DNA from: UBA1361 sp035647455
Lineage (GTDB): Bacteria > Bacillota_I > Bacilli_A > RFN20 > CAG-826
DNA: 64,000 nucleotides
Direction of reading: 5' to 3'
NCBI GenBank assembly: GCA_035647455.1
Contig: DASRNI010000028.1
Span: 1-64,000, forward strand
A program made the position numbers and the translations under genes. This document shows, piece by piece, positions 8,784 to 17,376 of this stretch. The first letter of the stretch is position 1. The number at the start of each line of letters is the position of its first letter. The notes beneath the pieces are model-generated. The model was not told the origin of the DNA and did not search any database. It saw only the letters and a list, made by a program, of their open reading frames with translations.

Positions 8784-10142
8784 ATGGTTATGTCGGTTTC
8801 AGGATTAACGCAAATGTGGGATCGGGTGTTGACGAGAATTAAGGAGAAAATAGCCGACAGACACGTTTTTGACGCTTTCTTTGTTGATACTTACGTCCAT
8901 TCAATCGATAGTAACGTTATTACCGTAATCGCTAATTCTGAATTCGCAAAATCAATGCTTAGCGCTAATTATAGCGAACTTGTGCGCGATGTAGTTAATG
9001 AAATTACCCAATCCGACTATGTTGTTTCATTTATTGAGCGTTCAGAAATCCCAACAATTAAAGAAGCTGCCGCCAAAACAAAAGATTCAACACTCTTCCG
9101 TAACGCTAAACTTAATACTAATTTAACCTTCGACAACTTTGTTGTCGGCCAAACAAGTAACCTGCAAGCTTATCAAGCGGCGATCGTCATCGCGAATACG
9201 CCTGGCAAACTTTATAACCCGCTCTTCCTTTTCTCAGCATCGGGACTTGGAAAAACCCATTTGCTCCACGCAATTGGTAACCATGTCCGCGCTAATAGTG
9301 CCAACTTAAAAGTACTTTACGTCACAGCTGATGAGTTTACCGAAGAATTTATTCGTTTTGTTCGCGAAAATGAAGGTGAATCAATGAAAGACTTTTTCCG
9401 AACAATTGACGTACTTCTCGTTGATGATGTGCAGTTTTTAGCAAACAAACCAGGTACTAGTGAGATGTTTTTCCATATTTTTAATACACTTGTAAATAAT
9501 AATAAACAAATCGTCCTTACTAGCGACCGTCATCCGAGTGAATTAAAGGGGTTAGAAGAGCGTTTAGTGACCCGATTCAATTCCGGTTTACAAATTAGTA
9601 TCTCAACCCCGGACTTAGAAACACGAAAAAACATCTTACGGAAGAAAATTGAAGCAAACAACCTTGACTTAAATGATTTTGATGAAGATGTCATTACTTT
9701 CTTCGCAGAAAACTTCCCGAATAACGTTCGTGAACTTGAAGGAGCGCTTAATCGCCTACTTTTTTATGTTGTAAGTATCGCTCCGACAAAACATATCACG
9801 ATGGACATCGCTTTAAATTCTGTTCAGTCGCTTGCTAATGGCCGCAGTGCGAAAGCGAAACTTAACGAAACGCGAATTATTAACGTTGTTGCCGATTATT
9901 ACAACTTAACGCCGGCGCTGCTCATTGGCCGTAACCGCACAAGCCAAGTCGCACTTGCCCGTCACGTTGCAATGTACTTAACCCGGGAAATTTTAGATCT
10001 ACCGTTTACTCGTGTTGGAAAAGCATTTGGGGGTAAAGACCACTCAACTGTGATAAGTGCGGTCGTAAAAGTGGAGAAACAGTTAAAAGAAGATGCAGCG
10101 ATGCAGCACGTCATCAAGGAGTTAAAAACACGTTTAAAGTAA
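8784..10142 (+). CDS. dnaA: Chromosomal replication initiator DnaA
   Basis: AAA+ ATPase that binds DnaA boxes and opens the origin. Domain I runs to about residue 90, followed by a short linker. The AAA+ core has Walker A SGLGKTHLLHAIG, Walker B LLVDDVQFL and a sensor segment LTSDRHP. The C-terminal helix-turn-helix carries the DnaA signature GGKDHSTVISAVVK. Length 452 is normal. The ATG at 8784 has an AGGAGGA site 8 bp upstream. The clustered boxes just upstream suggest autoregulation. Confidence 0.98.
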   Translation: MVMSVSGLTQMWDRVLTRIKEKIADRHVFDAFFVDTYVHSIDSNVITVIANSEFAKSMLSANYSELVRDVVNEITQSDYVVSFIERSEIPTIKEAAAKTKDSTLFRNAKLNTNLTFDNFVVGQTSNLQAYQAAIVIANTPGKLYNPLFLFSASGLGKTHLLHAIGNHVRANSANLKVLYVTADEFTEEFIRFVRENEGESMKDFFRTIDVLLVDDVQFLANKPGTSEMFFHIFNTLVNNNKQIVLTSDRHPSELKGLEERLVTRFNSGLQISISTPDLETRKNILRKKIEANNLDLNDFDEDVITFFAENFPNNVRELEGALNRLLFYVVSIAPTKHITMDIALNSVQSLANGRSAKAKLNETRIINVVADYYNLTPALLIGRNRTSQVALARHVAMYLTREILDLPFTRVGKAFGGKDHSTVISAVVKVEKQLKEDAAMQHVIKELKTRLK

Positions 10143-10268
10143 GGTTTATGTAATAAAAATCATAAATCATGCTAAAATATAATATGCAAAAAACATGATT
10201 GTAATAGGTTGTCCACACAATTCACAGCCCTTATTATTATCATTAAAAGAAAGGAATAAATATATATT
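10143..10268. other. dnaA-dnaN intergenic region: second origin element with DnaA box and candidate unwinding repeats
   Basis: A DnaA box with one change, TTGTCCACA (10209-10217), is followed by a short GC cluster (CAGCCC, 10225-10230) and then three TTA repeats plus TCATT (10231-10244). This is the order of the Bacillus basal unwinding system: box, GC cluster, DnaA-trio repeats. The first half (10143-10200) is plain AT-rich sequence. The function is inferred from arrangement only. Confidence 0.55.
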
Positions 10269-11399
10269 ATGAAATTTAAAATTAATCGGGAGCAATTTCT
10301 TCGCGGACTAACAATCGCTTCACGACCGACAACAACAAAAACTCCGATCCCAATTTTAGGTAATATCTTACTCCAATTAGATGAAACGGGTTTAACATTA
10401 CTTGGCTCAAATAACGAACTTGCCATTCGCACTCATATTCCAATGAGCGTTGATGAATTAGAAGTGATTCGTGTTTATGAACAAGGAAAAGCGTTAATTT
10501 CGAGCAAAATGCTCAATGAATCAATCCGTAAAATGGAAGGTGGCGAAATCGACCTTGAAATTATTGATCAAACTATCGCCCAAATTAGTGATGGTCGAAC
10601 CGAATATCGTTTAAGTTCGATTAATCCTGACGAATATCCAGATTTAGACTTAAGCAGTGAAGGTACACTCTTTGATATTCCGGCAAAAGACTTTGTTCGT
10701 TTAGTAGAACAAACCGCATTTGCGGCTAGTGCAAAAGAACAACGTCCAATTTTAACCGCGCTCAATTTAACGGCACGTAACGGCCTTTTACATGCAGTCG
10801 CGACTGATTCGGCACGACTTGCGCAAAAAGTCGTCACACTTCGCGATAACGTTGAATTTGTCGCTAATGTGCCCGCAAAGATTGTCAGCGATGTCGCGAA
10901 ACTCCTTGAAACACTCATTGATGTTGAGATGATTGAGATTCGCGCCGCGGAAAATAAAATCAGTTTCTCATTCGGAAACACCTTTGTTGTCTCGCGGCTA
11001 GTCATTGGGGAATATCCACAAACCCGCAATATTATTCCAAAGTCACACGCTTCATTTTTAGAGGTCAATGCGAATGAACTTTTAAAAGCAATGGATCGTG
11101 TTTCAATTTTAGCGTTATCCGACCGCGAGAATATCGTTAAACTAACGCTTAAAGAAGGCGAAGTTATTGTTTCTTCAAAATCACATGCCGCAGAAAGCGC
11201 AAAAGAAGTTGTCTCGCTTTGCCGCTACACCGGCGAACCACTCGAGATTTCCTTCAACCACTTACTAGTTGCTTCAGCAGTCAAAGCATGTTTAGCTGAA
11301 GATGTTATCATCGGCTTTAACGGAGCGAATAAACCATTCAGCGTTAAAGTTGCGGAAGATGATAGTCTTGTCATTATTGTCACACCAATCCGGACATAA
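10269..11399 (+). CDS. dnaN: DNA polymerase III beta subunit (sliding clamp)
   Basis: Ring-shaped clamp that holds the replicative polymerase on DNA. The 376-residue protein shows the three-domain clamp pattern, with ISSKMLNESIRKM in domain I, LTALNLTARNGLLHAVATDSARLA in domain II and the C-terminal end TPIRT in place of the usual LPMR. It sits next to dnaA as in nearly all Bacillota. The likely ribosome site AAAGGA is rather far (about 14 bp) from the ATG. Confidence 0.97.
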   Translation: MKFKINREQFLRGLTIASRPTTTKTPIPILGNILLQLDETGLTLLGSNNELAIRTHIPMSVDELEVIRVYEQGKALISSKMLNESIRKMEGGEIDLEIIDQTIAQISDGRTEYRLSSINPDEYPDLDLSSEGTLFDIPAKDFVRLVEQTAFAASAKEQRPILTALNLTARNGLLHAVATDSARLAQKVVTLRDNVEFVANVPAKIVSDVAKLLETLIDVEMIEIRAAENKISFSFGNTFVVSRLVIGEYPQTRNIIPKSHASFLEVNANELLKAMDRVSILALSDRENIVKLTLKEGEVIVSSKSHAAESAKEVVSLCRYTGEPLEISFNHLLVASAVKACLAEDVIIGFNGANKPFSVKVAEDDSLVIIVTPIRT

Positions 11400-11512
11400 T
11401 TTTAAAAACATTCGTTTGTAGGCGCCGAGACGCAAAAACGGTGTCGAGCAAGTAGGCGCGAAAAACAATGCCGAAAGGCGATGAAAAACGCGTTTAAAAC
11501 AACGAAAATTAC
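11400..11512 (+). other. Possible structured 3' region or small RNA after dnaN
   Basis: This gap contains no convincing gene. It holds short potential hairpins: GACGC with GTGTC (around 11429-11445, one G-U pair) and GCC-GAAA-GGC with a GNRA loop (11470-11479). The octamer GTAGGCGC occurs twice. A terminator follows directly. It may be the dnaN 3' untranslated region or a small RNA; neither is established. Confidence 0.3.
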
Positions 11513-11543
11513 AAGGGAATATATATATTCCCTTTTTTCTTTA
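11513..11543 (+). terminator. Rho-independent terminator after dnaN
   Basis: A 22-bp perfect palindrome beginning AAGGGAATAT and ending ATATTCCCTT (11513-11534) is followed by a T-rich run. It ends the dnaA-dnaN transcript, so the S4 gene uses its own promoter. Confidence 0.8.
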
Positions 11544-11547
11544 TAAA

Positions 11548-11556
11548 TGATATAAT
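11548..11556 (+). promoter_or_regulatory. Extended -10 promoter for the S4 gene-recF-gyrB-gyrA cluster
   Basis: TGATATAAT is a TGn-TATAAT extended -10 element lying directly after the dnaN terminator and 30 bp before the TTG start. No clear -35 is present, which is common for extended -10 promoters. Confidence 0.6.
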
Positions 11557-11586
11557 ACTTTTAGTGATTAAGAAGGAACAAAGAGT

Positions 11587-11790
11587 TTGAGCGAACGAAC
11601 ATTTATTACGCTACAACAGGCGCTGAAAAAATATAACCTTGTCCAAAGTGGTGGCCATGCAAAAATTGTCATCCAACATGGCGAGGTTTTTGTCGATGGT
11701 GCTGTTGAAACGCGGCGCGGTCGCAAGCTTTACGGTGGTGAGTGCATAAGTTATGCCAACACGGAGATTATCGTGAGCCATGATCATTAG
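11587..11790 (+). CDS. S4-domain RNA-binding protein, YaaA/RlbA type
   Basis: A 67-residue protein formed almost wholly of an S4 RNA-binding fold (ITLQQALKKYNLVQSGGHAK and VFVDGAVETRRGRKLYGG). The dnaN-S4-recF position matches Bacillus yaaA (rlbA), linked there to ribosome assembly. The start is TTG at 11587 with an AAGAAGGAA site about 9 bp upstream; no ATG is in a suitable place. It overlaps recF by 11 bp. Confidence 0.9.
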   Translation: MSERTFITLQQALKKYNLVQSGGHAKIVIQHGEVFVDGAVETRRGRKLYGGECISYANTEIIVSHDH

Positions 11791-12850
11791 TGAACTTGAA
11801 TTACTGAATTTTCGCAATCACAAAAACGTCAATGTTATTTTCACAAGCGGACTTAATGTAATTGTTGGTGAAAACGGCATCGGGAAAACAAACATCGTTG
11901 AAGCAATTGATTTTCTTGGCTTTGCCAAGAGCTTCCGCACGAATGAAAGTCTTCCCCTGATTAAAGAAGGTGAACAAAAAGCAATTATTAACGCCCAAGT
12001 TCACACGCCGTCACGAACACACATTGAGATCGAAGTGATGCCACGCCACAAAGTTGTGCGTGTTAACAACAAAACGGTTGGGCGCCTTTCCGCGCTCAGC
12101 AAATACGTTAGAGTAACGACGTTTCAACCCGCAGATGTTTTCTTTTTTGATGAGAGTCCGCAAAATCGACGGCGCTTTATCGACACAACGCTCGCAAAGA
12201 GTGACGAAGACTACTTAGCAACGCTAATTAACTATGAAAGGTTGCTTAAGGAGCGTAATGCGGCTCTAAAACTTGAAAACAACGATGACGTTATTAGCGT
12301 TATCGACGAACCTTTTGTGCAAAACGCACTCGAGCTCGTTAAGAGACGGGAAAAATTTGTGCGGGAGTTAAGTCGTGTTGTTAATGAAACGCTCCAGAAA
12401 CTAACAAATGAGAAGCTTTACGTCCAGTTAAGCTACAAAGCAACACTCGGCGCAGGCGGCACTACACCGCAAAGTGCACTCGGCACAATAAAGCGCAACC
12501 GCGAACGGGAAAAAGTGTTGCAAACAACAACTGTAGGCCCACATCGCGATGACCTAAATGCAACGCTTAACGGGAAAACGGTAAAAACGCATGCATCACA
12601 AGGGCAAAAACGGATGATTGCAATCGCGTTAAAGCTTGCACCGTATTTTATGGAAAAGCAAGAACATCGCCGCCCAATTATCGTTTTAGACGATGTGCTC
12701 TCAGAGTTAGACGAGACACATAGGGAGCGACTATTAACGTTATTACTTGCGTGTCAACAAGTATTTGTGACCGCAACGGAATATACAAACCACGCCCATT
12801 CAATTTATGAAATTGATCGTGCAGGGATAAAAAGGAGGACTTCGACATGA
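11780..12850 (+). CDS. recF: DNA replication and repair protein RecF
   Basis: SMC-like ATPase that helps load RecA at gaps. Walker A is GENGIGKTNIVEAI (residues 30-43), the signature region is HASQGQKRMIAIALKLA, and Walker B is IIVLDDVLSELD. Length 356 is normal. Its start lies within the S4 gene and its TGA overlaps the gyrB ATG (ATGA), so S4-recF-gyrB are translationally coupled. Confidence 0.97.
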   Translation: MIISELELLNFRNHKNVNVIFTSGLNVIVGENGIGKTNIVEAIDFLGFAKSFRTNESLPLIKEGEQKAIINAQVHTPSRTHIEIEVMPRHKVVRVNNKTVGRLSALSKYVRVTTFQPADVFFFDESPQNRRRFIDTTLAKSDEDYLATLINYERLLKERNAALKLENNDDVISVIDEPFVQNALELVKRREKFVRELSRVVNETLQKLTNEKLYVQLSYKATLGAGGTTPQSALGTIKRNREREKVLQTTTVGPHRDDLNATLNGKTVKTHASQGQKRMIAIALKLAPYFMEKQEHRRPIIVLDDVLSELDETHRERLLTLLLACQQVFVTATEYTNHAHSIYEIDRAGIKRRTST

Positions 12851-14850
12851 GCGAAGACAAAAAACATCAAGAAATCGACGTAGAACTTGAAGCTGCAAAG
12901 GCTGAGATGCGTGCAGGAGAAGAATATACAGCGGAAAAGATTATCGTTCTTGAAGGGCTTGAGGCGGTACGCAAACGGCCCGGCATGTATATTGGATCAA
13001 CGGGAACAACAGGACTTCATCATTTAGTATGGGAAATTGTTGATAACGCGATTGACGAGGCGCTTGCCGGTTACTGCGATACGATTACTGTAGAAATTAA
13101 TAAGGATGGATCATTAAGCGTTACCGATAATGGGCGCGGAATGCCGGTTGACATTGTCGAAAAAACACAACTTTCTGCAGTTGAAACAATTTTCACTGTG
13201 CTTCACGCTGGTGGAAAGTTTGGTGAAGGAGCTTATAAAGTTGCTGGCGGACTCCACGGTGTTGGTGCCGCGGTTGTTAACGCACTTAGTAAGAAGCTTG
13301 AAGTTAACGTCTACAAGTCAGGCAAAGAGTATTACTTAGCGTTTGAAAATGGCGGACACACAATTGGTAAACTAGTTGAAATTGGCCCAACCGACAAAAA
13401 AGGTACAAAAGTTACGTTTATGCCCGACGAAGCAGTGTTTACTGAAACAACAACATTCGAATTTAAAGTTGTTGCTAATCGTCTTAAACAAATGGCGTTT
13501 TTAAATCGTGCAATTCGCATCGTTGTAAGTGACTTACGCGGCGAAGAAGTGAAAAAGGAAGAGTTTTACTATGAAGGTGGAATTAGTGAATACGTTCGCC
13601 ACATTAATAAAACTAAATCCGCACCACTAGTTGATGAAGTTATTTTCATTGAAGGTAAAGGCGACTTCCAACAGCATGACAAAACAGTACCGGTAATTGT
13701 TGAAGCAGCAATTCAATACACAAATGACTACCGTGAAACAATTTTCACATTTGCCAACAACATTCAAACAATTGACGGCGGAACGCATGAACAAGGTTTT
13801 AGACTTGCCATGAACCGTGTATTCAATCGCTATGCTCGGGAAAACAAGATTTTCAAAAATGAAGACGAACGGTTTATTTATGAAGATATTATTGAGGGGA
13901 TGACGGCGATCATTTCAATCAAGCATCCAAGCCCCGAATTTGAAGGGCAAACAAAGTCGAAGTTAGGTAACCCAGAAGTTCGCAGTATTGTTAGCCAGGT
14001 CGTCGGTGAGAAACTCGAAATGTACTTAATGGAAAACCCGAACGAAGCAAGAATCATTATGGAAAAAATCCAACTTTCTTCAAGAGCGCGTCGCGCGGCA
14101 AACTTAGCCCGTGAAAGCATTCGTCGTAAAGACGGAATTGAGTTTACAACATTACCAGGAAAACTTGCTGATTGTTCAAGCCGCAATCCTGAAGAGAGTG
14201 AACTATTCATCGTTGAAGGTAACTCCGCTGGCGGTAGTGCGAAAAACGGTCGTAACCGTCATACACAAGCAATTTTACCGTTACGTGGAAAAATCTTAAA
14301 CGTGCAAAAGGCGCAAGAACGACGAATTTATGAAAACGCTGAAGTCGGGAACATGATTCAAGCAATTGGTGCAGGAATTGCTGAAGAATTCGACATAACG
14401 AAGGCGCGGTATCATAAAATTATCATTATGACGGACGCGGACGTTGACGGAAGCCATATTCGTGTCTTACTCTTAACATTTTTCAACCGCTTTATGCGTG
14501 AGCTAATTAAACACGGCTATGTTTATATTGCGCAGCCGCCATTATATAAAGTTGATTATCGTGGTAAGCAGTATTATTGCTATAACGATGAACAGCTCGA
14601 ACAACTTAAAGTTGATCTTGACTTACGTGACGGCTATCCGTTCCAACGCTATAAAGGGCTTGGGGAGATGGATGCACAGCAGCTTTGGGATACAACGATG
14701 GATCCCGAGCAACGTAAGTTATATCGTGTGACAATTAGTGATGCGATTGAAGCCGATACAATTTTTGAAGAGTTGATGGGCGAAGCGGTCGATCCGCGCC
14801 GTGATTTTATTAATGAAAACGCCATGTTTGTGAAGAACTTGGACGTTTAA
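12847..14850 (+). CDS. gyrB: DNA gyrase subunit B
   Basis: ATPase subunit of the type II topoisomerase that adds negative supercoils. GHKL motifs are present (EIVDNAIDEALAG, DNGRGMPVD, GGLHGVGAAVVNALS), then the Toprim motifs EGNSAGGSAK and DADVDGSHIR, and the C-terminal YKGLGEMDAQQLWDTTMDP. Length 667 is in the gyrase B range. Position between recF and gyrA makes GyrB rather than ParE. The start has AAGGAGG 9 bp upstream. An extra N-terminal charged stretch of about 25 residues precedes the conserved fold. Confidence 0.97.
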   Translation: MSEDKKHQEIDVELEAAKAEMRAGEEYTAEKIIVLEGLEAVRKRPGMYIGSTGTTGLHHLVWEIVDNAIDEALAGYCDTITVEINKDGSLSVTDNGRGMPVDIVEKTQLSAVETIFTVLHAGGKFGEGAYKVAGGLHGVGAAVVNALSKKLEVNVYKSGKEYYLAFENGGHTIGKLVEIGPTDKKGTKVTFMPDEAVFTETTTFEFKVVANRLKQMAFLNRAIRIVVSDLRGEEVKKEEFYYEGGISEYVRHINKTKSAPLVDEVIFIEGKGDFQQHDKTVPVIVEAAIQYTNDYRETIFTFANNIQTIDGGTHEQGFRLAMNRVFNRYARENKIFKNEDERFIYEDIIEGMTAIISIKHPSPEFEGQTKSKLGNPEVRSIVSQVVGEKLEMYLMENPNEARIIMEKIQLSSRARRAANLARESIRRKDGIEFTTLPGKLADCSSRNPEESELFIVEGNSAGGSAKNGRNRHTQAILPLRGKILNVQKAQERRIYENAEVGNMIQAIGAGIAEEFDITKARYHKIIIMTDADVDGSHIRVLLLTFFNRFMRELIKHGYVYIAQPPLYKVDYRGKQYYCYNDEQLEQLKVDLDLRDGYPFQRYKGLGEMDAQQLWDTTMDPEQRKLYRVTISDAIEADTIFEELMGEAVDPRRDFINENAMFVKNLDV

Positions 14851-14861
14851 GGAGTAGCAAA

Positions 14862-17375
14862 ATGAGTGAAGATAATAACAAAAAAGATCATATTGAAGAA
14901 AAAAACCACGAGTTTGAAGGAATTCAATCAGGGATTCATGATATCGACGTCGTTGATGAAGTTAAGCGTTCATTTTTAGATTACGCGATGTCGGTTATTG
15001 TTGCCCGAGCTATTCCGGATGTCCGCGACGGTTTTAAACCAGTTCACCGCCGCATTGTTTACGGAATGAGCGAAGCGGGAATGACCCCAGACAAACCACA
15101 CAAGAAAAGTGCGCGAATTGTCGGGGATGTCATGGGGAAATATCACCCACACGGTGACGCAGCAATTTATTCAACATTAGTCCGGATGGCACAGCCATTT
15201 AGTTTACGTTACACATTAGTTGATGGACACGGAAACTTTGGTAGTGTTGATGGTGACGAAGCCGCAGCGATGCGGTATACCGAAGCAAGAATGTCGCGTC
15301 TATCAACAGAAATGGTCCGTGATTTAAACTTAAATACTGTCGATTTCGTCGATAACTACGACGGAAGCGAAAGAGAACCAGAAGTATTACCATCAAGATT
15401 CCCCAACCTTATCGTTAACGGTAGTAGTGGAATCGCTGTGGGGATGGCGACGAATATGTTACCGCACAATTTAAGCGAAACAATCGAAGCGATTAAACTA
15501 ATTGCCGCCGAACCAGAAGTAACACCGCGCGAAATTATGGAACGGGTGATGCCGGGACCAGACTTTCCCACCGGCGCAACAATTTTAGGTCGTAAAGGTA
15601 TTCTTTCGGCGTTTGAAACGGGTGAAGGCAGTGTTGTCGTTCGTGCAAAAACACATTTTGAAGAACACCGCGATCGCACATGGATTATTATTGATGAATT
15701 ACCGTATCAAATTAATAAAGCGCGCCTAATTGAAAAAATCGCTGAATTAGTCCGCGATAAACGCATTGAAGGCATCAGCGATATTCGTGACGAATCAAAT
15801 AAAGACGGAATGCGCGTTGTTATTGAAGTAAGGCGCGACCACATTCCGGAAATTGTTTTAAATAACTTACTCAAGCAAACAAGAATGCAAACGAGTTACG
15901 GGATTATCAACCTTTGTTTAGTCGATAACATGCCGCGCATTCTTAATATGAAAGAATTGCTTGAACATTACTTGAACTTCCAAGTTGAAATTATTCGTCG
16001 TCGCACGGAGCATCAACTTGCCGTTGCGTTAGCGCGCGAACACGTTGTGGAAGGCTTATTACGTGCAATTAGTAATATTGATGAAATCGTCAACATTATT
16101 AAATCAAGCGCCTCAACAGAAGTCGCGACAGCAAACTTAATGGAACGCTTTGAGTTCACCGAAATTCAAACACGTGAAGTTTTAAGCATGACATTACGTC
16201 GCTTGACTGGACTTGAAAAAGGTCGACTTGAGAAAGAAAAAGAAGACTTAGGCAAGAGTATTGAAAAGTTCCGCTTTATTTTATCAACACGGGACAACCT
16301 TGTTGAAGTTGTCTTAATTGAATTAGAAGAAATTAAACAAAAGTTCGGTGACGAGCGTAAAACGGAAATTAGTGATGACTTTGCCGATATCGATAACGAA
16401 GATTTAATTCCGCAAGAAGATATCGTTGTTTTACTAACAAACGAAGGTTACGTTAAACGTGTAAGTCCTGACGACTTCCGCTTAATCCGCCGCGGTGGTG
16501 TTGGCGTTAAAGGAATGCGGACAAAGGAAACTGACGTCGTAGACGTCATCGTCCATACGCATACGCACACAGACATTTTATTCTTTACCGATAAAGGAAA
16601 AGTATATCGTCAACGTGGTTATCAAATTCCAGCGCACCGTCGTGATGCCCGGGGTACACCAATTATTAACTTAATTAATATCGAAAGAGACGAAAGAGTG
16701 CGGGCAATCTTGAGTGTTGATGAATATGACGAAGATCACTACTTATTTTATGTAACGCGAAATGGTGTTGTTAAACGAACACAACTTTCGCACTTCGAAC
16801 GAATTAATATTAACGGCAAAATCGCTATTGACTTACGTGAAGGCGATTCATTAATTGACGTTAAAGTAACAGACGGCACGGCAGAAATCGGGATCGGCGC
16901 AACGAACGGTAAAATGGTTCGTTTTGATGAAAACGATGTTCGTTCAATGGGCAGAACTGCTGCTGGAGTACGCGGAATTAACCTTGACGAAGGTGACCAC
17001 GTTGTCGGTGTAGCAACAACGCTTGAAGGTAACTTAATCTTCGCACTTACGACAAAGGGCTACGGAAAAATTAGTGATATTAATAGTTATCGCTTAACAA
17101 GACGCGGCTCGAAAGGCGTAATTACTGTTCGCGCTAATAAGAAAAATGGCGTTCTTGCGGGAATTCGGGCAATTCAAGGTGATGAAGACTTATTCGTCAC
17201 AACAAATTCCGGAATGGTCATTCGTACTAACTTAGGCCAGATTAACGAAACCGGTCGTAACACAATGGGTGTTCGCGTCATTCGTTTACGTGATAAAGAT
17301 ATCGTTGCCTCATTCGCTGTTGTCGAAAAGAGCGATGACGAAGACGAAGTCGAAGAAACAAACGACGAAGAATAG
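14862..17375 (+). CDS. gyrA: DNA gyrase subunit A
   Basis: DNA-breaking subunit of gyrase. The catalytic tyrosine is in AAAMRYTEARMS. The C-terminal beta-pinwheel has six repeats; its GyrA box, normally QRRGG[KR]G, reads IRRGGVG. Two residues that anchor quinolones are changed: Ala100 and Ser104 occupy the places of E. coli Ser83 and Asp87 (KYHPHGDAAIYSTLVRM). Length 837 is normal; the tail is acidic (DDEDEVEETNDEE). It follows gyrB by 11 bp with an AGGAG site. Confidence 0.97.
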   Translation: MSEDNNKKDHIEEKNHEFEGIQSGIHDIDVVDEVKRSFLDYAMSVIVARAIPDVRDGFKPVHRRIVYGMSEAGMTPDKPHKKSARIVGDVMGKYHPHGDAAIYSTLVRMAQPFSLRYTLVDGHGNFGSVDGDEAAAMRYTEARMSRLSTEMVRDLNLNTVDFVDNYDGSEREPEVLPSRFPNLIVNGSSGIAVGMATNMLPHNLSETIEAIKLIAAEPEVTPREIMERVMPGPDFPTGATILGRKGILSAFETGEGSVVVRAKTHFEEHRDRTWIIIDELPYQINKARLIEKIAELVRDKRIEGISDIRDESNKDGMRVVIEVRRDHIPEIVLNNLLKQTRMQTSYGIINLCLVDNMPRILNMKELLEHYLNFQVEIIRRRTEHQLAVALAREHVVEGLLRAISNIDEIVNIIKSSASTEVATANLMERFEFTEIQTREVLSMTLRRLTGLEKGRLEKEKEDLGKSIEKFRFILSTRDNLVEVVLIELEEIKQKFGDERKTEISDDFADIDNEDLIPQEDIVVLLTNEGYVKRVSPDDFRLIRRGGVGVKGMRTKETDVVDVIVHTHTHTDILFFTDKGKVYRQRGYQIPAHRRDARGTPIINLINIERDERVRAILSVDEYDEDHYLFYVTRNGVVKRTQLSHFERININGKIAIDLREGDSLIDVKVTDGTAEIGIGATNGKMVRFDENDVRSMGRTAAGVRGINLDEGDHVVGVATTLEGNLIFALTTKGYGKISDINSYRLTRRGSKGVITVRANKKNGVLAGIRAIQGDEDLFVTTNSGMVIRTNLGQINETGRNTMGVRVIRLRDKDIVASFAVVEKSDDEDEVEETNDEE

Positions 17376-17376
17376 T

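Noticed and set aside
8281..8842. Three open frames (8281-8496 plus, 8446-8628 minus, 8528-8842 plus) in the dnaA upstream region
   Set aside because: They lie across the DnaA-box cluster, lack convincing start sites and one runs into dnaA in another frame. They are chance frames in the origin.
11469..11498. Nine-codon frame starting ATGCCGAAAGGC
   Set aside because: No ribosome site and far too short; it coincides with a small hairpin.
12847..14850. ParE instead of GyrB
   Set aside because: The recF-gyrB-gyrA position next to the origin favours gyrase; sequence motifs alone would fit either.
15356..15679. 107-codon minus-strand frame inside gyrA
   Set aside because: It lies wholly within a conserved gene, has a residue make-up typical of an antisense shadow, and no ribosome site.
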